The position numbers and the translations under genes were made by a program. The notes beneath the pieces were generated by a model. It saw only the letters and a list, made by a program, of their open reading frames with translations. It made no database searches and was not told the origin of the DNA. 64,000 bases of DNA from Candidatus Kapaibacterium sp. (lineage in GTDB: Bacteria > Bacteroidota > Ignavibacteria > Kapaibacteriales > UBA2268): contig CP058732.1 of assembly GCA_013414795.1 (NCBI GenBank), positions 1,959,950 through 2,023,949 on the forward strand, in the 5' to 3' direction. Shown here piece by piece: positions 57,593 to 64,000 of the stretch. Position 1 is the first letter of the stretch. Each line of letters opens with the position of its first letter.

Positions 57593-57600
57593 TAATTTTG
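57593..57600 (+). promoter_or_regulatory. Putative -7 promoter element of the aminotransferase-SDR pair
   Basis: TAATTTTG, 27 bases before the aminotransferase ATG and directly after the 19-base palindrome. Confidence 0.4.
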
Positions 57601-57627
57601 TAATTTCTTTAATCAGAAAAAAAGAAT

Positions 57628-58788
57628 ATGAAAGCAAAGAGAATTAACAAAATTCAAGATTCGATTTTCGGAGTAATGAGTGCTTTGGCATTCAAGCATC
57701 AGGCTGTCAACCTTGGACAGGGTTTCCCCGATTTCAGCGGTCCCGATTGGATTATCGAAGCCGCTTTCAAAGCGATGAAAGAAGGGAAAAACCAATATGC
57801 TCCCACCCAAGGAATTTATTCTTTACGAAAAATTATCTCCGAAGTTTACTCAAAACACTATAATATGAACTTCGACATCGAAACGGAAATCACAATCACT
57901 GCTGGGGCAACCGAAGCACTTTTCTGCACATTTCTGGCTCTAATTGAAGAAGGCGATGAAGTAATCCTTTTCGAACCGTTCTACGATGCCTATCTTTCGG
58001 ACGTCTACCTTGCTGGTGGTATTCCAAAGTTCGTCACTTTGCACAAACCCGACTTTCAATTCGACTTCAAAGAGTTGGAAAAATTAATTTCTGAAAGAAC
58101 AAAAGCAATAGTGGTAAACAATCCCAACAATCCTTCGGGAAAAGTTTACACTTTAGAAGAATTGCAACAAATTTTTGAACTGGCTGAAAAATATAATCTA
58201 TTCATTATTAGCGACGAAGTGTATGAATTTCTGACTTACGACAATATCAAACACTATTCAATATTAGAAATCGACAAGGAAAGAAAGCGAAGCATTATGA
58301 TTTCCTCAACTGGTAAAACTTTTAGTATGACAGGATGGAAAATCGGCTGGGCAATTGCAAATCCACAAATTACTGATGCAATTCGAAAAGTTCACCAGTG
58401 GACAACTTTTGCAGTTAACACTCCTGGGCAACACGCAATGGCATATGCCTTTTCCAAATTAGATGAATATCTTCCATATTTTCGCAAAGAGTATCAAGAA
58501 AGAAGAGATTTAATTTATTCCGAACTTCAAAATACGCTTTTCAAACCGCATAAGCCCTATGGAAGTTACTTCCTGCTCGTTGATATTCCAACAGATGTAG
58601 AAATGGATGACATTGAAGTATCAAAAGAACTTACGATAAATAACAAAATCGCCACAATTCCCGCTTCTCCTTTCTATTCAAAATCCCAGGAAGGAAAATC
58701 TATGTTAAGAATTTGCTTTGCTAAAACATTGGAAACAATAAAGAAAGGAATCGAAAATCTAAAATCATTTAAATCGGAGAAAAAATGA
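57628..58788 (+). CDS. Class I/II pyridoxal-phosphate aminotransferase (YbdL-like)
   Basis: 386 residues of the fold-type I, class I/II aminotransferases. Typical stretches: NLGQGFPDFSGPDWI near 30, ITAGATEALFCTFLA near 90, VVNNPNNPSGKVYTLEE near 165, DEVYEF near 195 and the PLP lysine in SSTGKTFSMTGWKIGWA (about 228-244). The best resemblance is to the methionine/kynurenine/glutamine-type aminotransferases (YbdL, KAT), not to AspC. The natural substrate cannot be fixed. It overlaps the SDR gene by four bases (ATGA). Confidence 0.9.
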   Translation: MKAKRINKIQDSIFGVMSALAFKHQAVNLGQGFPDFSGPDWIIEAAFKAMKEGKNQYAPTQGIYSLRKIISEVYSKHYNMNFDIETEITITAGATEALFCTFLALIEEGDEVILFEPFYDAYLSDVYLAGGIPKFVTLHKPDFQFDFKELEKLISERTKAIVVNNPNNPSGKVYTLEELQQIFELAEKYNLFIISDEVYEFLTYDNIKHYSILEIDKERKRSIMISSTGKTFSMTGWKIGWAIANPQITDAIRKVHQWTTFAVNTPGQHAMAYAFSKLDEYLPYFRKEYQERRDLIYSELQNTLFKPHKPYGSYFLLVDIPTDVEMDDIEVSKELTINNKIATIPASPFYSKSQEGKSMLRICFAKTLETIKKGIENLKSFKSEKK

Positions 58789-59540
58789 AGAAAATACTTA
58801 TAACAGGAGCGTCGAGAGGGATTGGTCGCTCTTTGTGCAAGACTATTGCCAAAAGCGAGAAATGCAAATTTGCTTTGATAGCCCGCAACGAAGACTTATT
58901 AAAGCAAGTTAAAGCAGAAGTGGAATCTCTCGGCTCGTTTGCAGAAATCTATCCCTGTGATATTTCAAACAAAGAACAGTTCCAAACAACGATACACCAA
59001 GCAAGCGTTTATTTAAACGGAGTCGACATCGCAATTCTCAATGCTGGAATTTCCCACAATAAATGGATTACGCAAGAAAACTACTCAACTACTTTCGAAG
59101 AAATTTACCGCACAAATGTTTTCAGCATAGCCTATGCTCTTGAGGTTTTGCCGGAAATTATGAACAAATCCAATGGAAAAATTGTCATAGTTAGTTCGCT
59201 TGCCGACGTTAGAGGGTTCCCTTCCAGCAGTGCATACTGTTCAAGCAAATCAGCAGTAACAAAACTTGCAGAATCTGCTCGTGTGGAATTGAAAGCCAAA
59301 GGAATTCAAGTTATTACAGTTAAACCGGGTTTTGTAAAAACTGATATGACAGCCAAAAACAAGTTTCCTATGCCATTTTTGATGGACGTAGAAAGTGCAA
59401 GCGAAATAATTTGGAATGGAATTAAGAACAATAAACGGATAATTGCTTTCCCTTTGCCTATGGTACTATTGACCAAGTTTCTTGGGCTTGTCCCTAATTT
59501 TATTTTCGATTTCCTTGCAAGTAAATATAAGGAGCAATAA
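58785..59540 (+). CDS. Short-chain dehydrogenase/reductase
   Basis: 251 residues of the classical SDR family. Cofactor motif GASRGIGRSL (about 7-16), ILNAGIS (about 84-90), catalytic Ser in IVSSLADVRG and catalytic Tyr-Lys in SAYCSSKSAV (about 148-157). The C-terminus is hydrophobic and may touch the membrane, as in 3-ketodihydrosphingosine-type reductases, but this is not decisive. It overlaps the aminotransferase by four bases and is convergent with the next gene. Confidence 0.9.
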   Translation: MKKILITGASRGIGRSLCKTIAKSEKCKFALIARNEDLLKQVKAEVESLGSFAEIYPCDISNKEQFQTTIHQASVYLNGVDIAILNAGISHNKWITQENYSTTFEEIYRTNVFSIAYALEVLPEIMNKSNGKIVIVSSLADVRGFPSSSAYCSSKSAVTKLAESARVELKAKGIQVITVKPGFVKTDMTAKNKFPMPFLMDVESASEIIWNGIKNNKRIIAFPLPMVLLTKFLGLVPNFIFDFLASKYKEQ

Positions 59541-59556
59541 CTAAACGATTATAAAA

Positions 59557-59973
59557 TCAAGTTTTTCTTCTACCTGGAACTTGCTTGAAGTTTTGGATTT
59601 TTTCAAGTACTAAAATTAAAATTCCAATTAGAGGGAAAAGCAGAAACAGCCATCCTAACCACGGAAGACCACGAAAAACAAATGTAACAATCCAAAAAAA
59701 GGAGGAAGAAATTATAATTATCCATCCAGAAATCTTGGGCTTAAAAAAATAAGTTGCAAAGCCAACCATTATTCCAAGAAAACCCAGAATTTGCAGACCA
59801 AGAGATAAATCCCAATTACTGTAATCGTATAGGTCATCTGTCCATAAAACAAGAATCATAAGGACAATAAACAACAATAGAGCAAGACGCAGTGCGTACA
59901 AAAGAACTTTTCGAATAAATTGGTTCAAATCACTTTTCTTCGGTGGCTTACTTCTTCCGGCTGTATTTGCCAT
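59557..59973 (-). CDS. Small membrane protein of unknown function
   Basis: 138 residues from the ATG at 59973. About four hydrophobic helices (roughly 25-45, 60-80, 85-103 and 108-126) follow a basic N-terminus (RSKPPKKSD); the C-terminus is also basic (PGRRKT). I do not recognise a family. It overlaps the end of the YbhB-like gene by 26 bases, so it is likely to be translated from the same message. Confidence 0.68.
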   Translation of the reverse strand: MANTAGRSKPPKKSDLNQFIRKVLLYALRLALLLFIVLMILVLWTDDLYDYSNWDLSLGLQILGFLGIMVGFATYFFKPKISGWIIIISSSFFWIVTFVFRGLPWLGWLFLLFPLIGILILVLEKIQNFKQVPGRRKT

Positions 59974-60466
59974 AGAATTGTCCTTCAGCAAGTATATGAC
60001 CCTTCATTGCTTTAATAAGTTCATCTTTTGTTGCCCCGGGTTTCAAATCCAACATTTTGTCCAAAGCGTAAATCTTGAAGAAATAGCGATGGACGCCGCT
60101 TGGTGGACAAGGACCACCGTAGCCAATTTTGCCCCAACTATTTTTGCCTTGAAGAGAGCCATCTGGCAACTTTTCCACTGGCTTGATATTCTCTGGTAAA
60201 CCATTCGAAGTTGCGGGGATATTGTAAATAACCCAATGCACCCAAGTTCCCATTGGAGCATCTGGGTCGTCGTTGATAATAGCAATCGACTTTGTCCCAG
60301 AAGGCAAATTCTTCCAACTCAAAGGCGGAGAGATGTTTTCCCCATCGCAAGTATACTTCTGTGGAATTATTCCACCATTCTCGAACGCAGAGCTTGAAAT
60401 TTGAATTTCCATTGGTTTCCCCCCGAAAAAGAACAACAATATCAAAAGAAATGAAAAACTTTTCAT
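59948..60466 (-). CDS. YbhB/YbcL (PEBP) family protein, exported
   Basis: 172 residues from the ATG at 60466; a GTG at 60487 is rejected because it adds a non-signal-like stretch. A signal peptide covers about 1-17. The PEBP fold shows the ligand-site motifs [17 protein letters not shown] (about 70-86) and [19 protein letters not shown]. Bacterial members are of uncertain function; the human relative is Raf kinase inhibitor protein. It runs into a small membrane protein gene with a 26-base overlap. Confidence 0.88.
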   Translation of the reverse strand: MKSFSFLLILLFFFGGKPMEIQISSSAFENGGIIPQKYTCDGENISPPLSWKNLPSGTKSIAIINDDPDAPMGTWVHWVIYNIPATSNGLPENIKPVEKLPDGSLQGKNSWGKIGYGGPCPPSGVHRYFFKIYALDKMLDLKPGATKDELIKAMKGHILAEGQFYGKYSRKK

Positions 60467-60570
60467 ATCTAAACCAATAAACAACACTAAATTAAATAAA
60501 AATAATTTATTTTGTTAATGGTATTGCAGTACCAAAAAGTTTTTTAAATCGAGAATGTCACGAGAGAAAA

Positions 60571-61068
60571 TTACTTATATTCCCGAAGGAACTCTAACCT
60601 ATCTTGCAGTTTATGAATTGGAACGAGCAATTTGTCCTTTCCTAAAATTCCATCCTCACGATTTGTGAAGACCAACTCATAGTCCTTACTCATTACTATT
60701 GCCTCTTCGGGACAAACTTCCTCGCAAAAGCCACAAAATATACATCGAAGCATATTTATTTCAAACTTTTCGGGATAACGTTCTTTTTCACGTTCTGTTT
60801 CTGCTGCTTGCACTTCGATAGCAAGAGCGGGGCAAACACGCGAACATAATCCACAAGCAACACATCGCTCCCCATCTTCGTCGAGCACTAAAACCGGACG
60901 CCCGCGATAGGAACCAGTTGGTTCCCAGCGTTCCTCGGGATACTGGCGAGTGAATTTGGGTTTAAACATCTGCCGAAGAGTAATTCCCAAGCCTTTTGCA
61001 ATTTCTGGAAGATAGAGTTTCTCCCAGAAAGTCAATCTTTGATGTTCTGTGTTTTCTATTCTATTCAT
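60571..61068 (-). CDS. nuoI: NADH-quinone oxidoreductase subunit I, copy 2
   Basis: 165 residues with two CxxCxxCxxxCP motifs, [12 protein letters not shown] (about 67-78) and [12 protein letters not shown] (about 107-118). This copy is closer to the classic NuoI of 14-subunit complex I, with [16 protein letters not shown] before the first cluster, and has no basic tail. It follows nuoH copy 2 by 13 bases. The 83-base gap to the YbhB-like gene shows no clear terminator. Confidence 0.95.
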   Translation of the reverse strand: MNRIENTEHQRLTFWEKLYLPEIAKGLGITLRQMFKPKFTRQYPEERWEPTGSYRGRPVLVLDEDGERCVACGLCSRVCPALAIEVQAAETEREKERYPEKFEINMLRCIFCGFCEEVCPEEAIVMSKDYELVFTNREDGILGKDKLLVPIHKLQDRLEFLREYK

Positions 61069-61081
61069 ATTTTTGCTCGAA

Positions 61082-62131
61082 TTATTTCAAAATATAAATA
61101 ACGATAGATGTAACAATTAAATTTATAAGAGCCAAAGGAAGCAACACTTTCCAGCCTAAATACATTAATTGGTCGTATCGAAAACGTGGCACAGACCAAC
61201 GCACCCAAATGAAGAAAAATACCATCAAAAGTGTTTTAAAAATTAGTATACAAAATTGAATTAAAGATAACCAAAAAGAACCTGGTTCCAAGCCAATCCA
61301 TTCGGGGGGAATAGGTAAATTCCAACCACCAAAGAAAAGCAGCACAATTATCAGTGACGAGGTGAACATATTTGCATACTCAGCAAGGAAAAACATTCCA
61401 AATTTCATCCCAGAATATTCTGTATTATATCCGCCAACAAGTTCGGGCTCGGCTTCTGGCAAATCGAATGGAGCGCGATTTGTTTCAGCAAATGCAGAAA
61501 CAAGAAAAACAATAAAACCAAGCGGTTGGTAGAATATGTTCCAGTTCCATAAGGCTTGCTTTTGGACAATTTCTTGCAGTGAAAGAGTTTGAGCCACAAG
61601 AAGAACACCAACAATAGACAATCCCATCGACAATTCATAGGAAATCATCTGGGCAGAGGAACGCAAACCTCCAAGAAGTGAATATTTATTGTTCGAAGAC
61701 CAACCCGCAAAAGTAATTCCATACACTCCAACAGAGGTCAAAGCAAGAATAAACAAAATTCCAATGTTAACATCAGGAGTAGTTATCGAAAAATAAATTA
61801 GTTTGTCGCCATATTTAAATGGATCGGCAAAGGGAATCACTGCATAAACTGAAAAAGCAACCCCAAGAGAAATAACGGGAGCAATACGGTGGAAAAATTT
61901 GTCGGCAGCGTAAGGAGTAATGTCTTCCTTTAAAAACAATTTTATTACGTCAGCAAATGGTTGAAGAATACCAAAGGGTCCTACTCTGTTTGGTCCAATT
62001 CGATTTTGAATAAACGCAGAGATTTTCCGTTCGAGGTAAACTCCAAATGCCGCCGCAATAAGCAATATCAGAGTTAAAATTATTAATGCTTTAATTAGAA
62101 ATTCGATTATTAGAAATGACCATTCGACCAT
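61082..62131 (-). CDS. nuoH: NADH-quinone oxidoreductase subunit H, copy 2
   Basis: 349 residues and about eight hydrophobic helices. Signatures: [20 protein letters not shown] near 35, [20 protein letters not shown] near 150 and [20 protein letters not shown] near 220. It is a standard NuoH and reads quite differently from copy 1 (RIGPNR versus RLGPMR; PEAEPE versus PEGESE), so the two are not recent duplicates. GAGGG precedes the ATG. It lies 12 bases after nuoG. Confidence 0.96.
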   Translation of the reverse strand: MVEWSFLIIEFLIKALIILTLILLIAAAFGVYLERKISAFIQNRIGPNRVGPFGILQPFADVIKLFLKEDITPYAADKFFHRIAPVISLGVAFSVYAVIPFADPFKYGDKLIYFSITTPDVNIGILFILALTSVGVYGITFAGWSSNNKYSLLGGLRSSAQMISYELSMGLSIVGVLLVAQTLSLQEIVQKQALWNWNIFYQPLGFIVFLVSAFAETNRAPFDLPEAEPELVGGYNTEYSGMKFGMFFLAEYANMFTSSLIIVLLFFGGWNLPIPPEWIGLEPGSFWLSLIQFCILIFKTLLMVFFFIWVRWSVPRFRYDQLMYLGWKVLLPLALINLIVTSIVIYILK

Positions 62132-62143
62132 AATTACCCTCTG

Positions 62144-63916
62144 TTAATCTGGTTTCATATAATGAGATTCATAAACTGGAACCACTGGGTCTGGGTTCTT
62201 GCTTTTGCCAACAACAACACCAAAGTGTGTATCCAAAAGTTGATAAGTCATACCTTTGAATTCATTTAAGTGTTGAGCAATTTCGTTGAAAACATCTTCC
62301 GATTTTCGATAATTCCACCCCGCGCCAAGTTTGTTTGCAATCATTTGAATTATTTCCCAACTCTGCCGAACGTCTCGGTACTCAAATTGCGACCATCTAT
62401 CGTTGAATGCTCCAAACTTATCCAACCGACTCATCTTCATTCCCATAAAACGCAAATTGTTGCGTGTTACCAAGGCTGGTTTGAAATGCTGCACCCTACC
62501 GTCTACATTTACATAAGTTCCTTCGGATTCTGCATAAGTTGCGGCTGGAAATACGATGTCTGCTTTTTGTGTTAATTTATTGTTCAAATTGTATTGGTGT
62601 ACAATTAACAAATCAATCTCATCTAATAGTTCGTATAGTTCGGGAAAATCATCAAAATCATCCTCCATCACATACAATGCTTTGACCATTCCCTCTCGAA
62701 TCAGATCTGGAAGTTGGGAAATGCGGTAAGAGTGGGACGTTGAGCTTGCACCCACAATTCTTGCGCCCCTTAAATTTGGCGTTTTATCTGAACAACGCAA
62801 AAAGTCATCGCCAAAAGTTTCGTCAAAGTGTTCTAACAAATCTATATTTTTTGTATGAATAATTTCCTTTGCAAATTTTACGAGTAAATAATTGCTTTCA
62901 ACTGTTGCTTTTGCAGAAGCAACAAACATAATTTCATTGGGTTGTATTGGTTTTAATCTTTCTACAACCGAATTTACCGCTTCGGTCCAATTTGTTTTTT
63001 CTAATTTATCACCAATTCTAATCATTGGGGAAGTAAGTCTGTTCTCGTTCACATACTGATAATGCAATCTCCCGTAATCGCACATCCAGTAACGATTCAC
63101 GTATGGATTTCCACGAGGTTCAATACGCAGTATTTGATTTTGGCGTACTCCAATTTTAATATTGCAACCTCTTGCACAACCTTCGCAAATGGAGTCGTTG
63201 AAACTCATATCCCAAACGCGGGATTTGAAACGAAAATCTCTACTTGTCAAAGCGCCAACTGGGCATATATCAATGACATTCATCGAGTATGGGTTGTCAA
63301 ATGAAGTTCCAGGATGAAGTTCTATAGTCACACGATCTCCTCTCTGGACAAAAGTTAAAACATCTTGCTTAGCAATTTCTTTAGCAAACCGAATACAGCG
63401 AGAACAAGATATACATCTTTCCCCATCAAAGATAACATTTGGACCCCAAATTACCCGCTTTGGTTTGTGATTTTTCTCTTCGTCGAATCTACTAAAACCA
63501 CGTGAGTGTTTAAAAGCATATTCTTGGAGTTTGCATTGTCCAGCCTCGTCGCAAATCGGGCAATCGAGCGGATGGTTTATCAACAAAAATTCCATCACAG
63601 CCTCTTGTGCCTTGATTGCCCGCTCGGATTTGGTTCGAACATGCATTCCGTCCGATACTTCCGTTGCACAGGCTATTTGCAACTTGGGAAAATAATTTAT
63701 AACTGGTCGATTATCTGCATCAACTTGAATCGAACCGTCGGGATTTCGCTTTGGGAAACCCACTTCAACAAGACACATTCTACAATTTCCAGCGACAGAC
63801 AATTCTGGATGCCAACAGAAATGTGGAATATTCAAGTTGTTCTCATATGCAACTTGAATGATTGTCTGACCTGGCTTTGCCTCGAATAATCTTCCGTCAA
63901 TATATATATGTGGCAT
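62144..63916 (-). CDS. nuoG: NADH-quinone oxidoreductase subunit G
   Basis: Peripheral-arm subunit of complex I with several Fe-S clusters. It has 590 residues from the ATG at 63916; an in-frame TTG at 63922 is possible. [2Fe-2S] ligands: FCWHPELSVAGNCRMC near 33-48 and CATE near 82. The His-Cys [4Fe-4S] segment is LINHPLDCPICDEAGQCKLQ near 112, then CISCSRCIRFAK near 175, and the molybdopterin-like part begins CEGCARGCNIKIG near 244. The later part is short (about 340 residues), a shortened molybdopterin-like domain. With nuoH and nuoI behind it, it belongs to the 14-subunit type; nuoF or nuoE should lie beyond the window. Confidence 0.93.
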   Translation of the reverse strand: MPHIYIDGRLFEAKPGQTIIQVAYENNLNIPHFCWHPELSVAGNCRMCLVEVGFPKRNPDGSIQVDADNRPVINYFPKLQIACATEVSDGMHVRTKSERAIKAQEAVMEFLLINHPLDCPICDEAGQCKLQEYAFKHSRGFSRFDEEKNHKPKRVIWGPNVIFDGERCISCSRCIRFAKEIAKQDVLTFVQRGDRVTIELHPGTSFDNPYSMNVIDICPVGALTSRDFRFKSRVWDMSFNDSICEGCARGCNIKIGVRQNQILRIEPRGNPYVNRYWMCDYGRLHYQYVNENRLTSPMIRIGDKLEKTNWTEAVNSVVERLKPIQPNEIMFVASAKATVESNYLLVKFAKEIIHTKNIDLLEHFDETFGDDFLRCSDKTPNLRGARIVGASSTSHSYRISQLPDLIREGMVKALYVMEDDFDDFPELYELLDEIDLLIVHQYNLNNKLTQKADIVFPAATYAESEGTYVNVDGRVQHFKPALVTRNNLRFMGMKMSRLDKFGAFNDRWSQFEYRDVRQSWEIIQMIANKLGAGWNYRKSEDVFNEIAQHLNEFKGMTYQLLDTHFGVVVGKSKNPDPVVPVYESHYMKPD

Positions 63917-64000
63917 TTTCAAACCATCAAAAAAACATAAAAAACTAAATTACTAAAAACTAATTAAACTCCATCCAATTCGTGTTTGTTTATGTAACTT

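Noticed and set aside
60519-60534. Short inverted repeat TGGTA-N6-TACCA downstream of nuoI copy 2.
   Set aside because: Only five-base arms, and no T-run on the minus strand, so not a convincing terminator.

Overview
The window is a 64 kb, A+T-rich stretch of a Gram-negative chromosome of the FCB type (Bacteroidota, Ignavibacteriota, Kapabacteria or a close relative). The evidence is: two secreted proteins ending in type IX secretion (T9SS) sorting domains; large TonB-dependent receptors, one with a carboxypeptidase-regulatory-like N-terminal domain; the order uppS-bamA-ompH-ompH-lpxD; an alternative complex III-like respiratory locus; and a recurring TAnnTTTG octamer shortly before genes, matching the -7 element described for Bacteroidota. 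The exact lineage cannot be read from the sequence. Genes are dense: no gap reaches 300 bases (the largest is 4693-4931), and I saw no tRNA, rRNA, CRISPR array, insertion sequence or prophage.

Layout. 1-4692 (minus): complex I operon nuoA-B-C-D-H-I-J, with nuoJ cut by the window edge. 4932-7208 (minus): PiT-family phosphate permease with a PhoU-like tail. 7346-15600 (plus): purB, an MFS transporter, then the envelope run uppS, bamA, two ompH/skp genes and lpxD. 15603-16337 (minus): a PASTA membrane protein. 16403-18953 (plus): a TPP riboswitch followed by a TonB-dependent receptor, closed by a hairpin terminator. 18989-31277: yicC, der, nfnA-nfnB, an exported HMA-domain protein, a membrane Fe-S oxidoreductase, a beta-propeller lipoprotein, pdxA, queA and htpG. 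31489-36063 (plus): actA-actB-actC, an alternative complex III core. 36060-40566: HNH protein, inositol monophosphatase-like gene, dapF and recG. 40622-45521 (minus): TonB-dependent receptor followed by a T9SS cargo. 45691-52618: miaB, nfu, glnS, an MltB-like transglycosylase, murF and mraY. 52666-57491 (minus): NfeD-stomatin pair, a T9SS beta-propeller protein and an unknown gene. 57628-60466: aminotransferase, SDR, small membrane protein and a YbhB-like protein. 60571-63916 (minus): a second complex I run, nuoG-nuoH-nuoI.

How the genes fit together. Respiration dominates. There are two clearly different sets of complex I genes: one passes straight from nuoD to nuoH with no nuoE/F/G, and the other includes nuoG. 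NfnAB (ferredoxin/NAD/NADP electron exchange), a quinone-type membrane Fe-S protein and the three-gene ActABC complex add further electron routes. Envelope building is the second theme (bamA, ompH, lpxD, uppS, murF, mraY, dapF, mltB). Nutrient capture is the third: a thiamin-pyrophosphate-regulated receptor and a receptor/T9SS-cargo pair.

Nothing here is a clear, wholly new system. The strongest leads are the TPP riboswitch in front of a lone outer-membrane receptor, the stand-alone actABC locus with a much diverged ActB, the paralogous complex I sets, the recurring promoter octamer, and several short repeats and palindromes in intergenic DNA.
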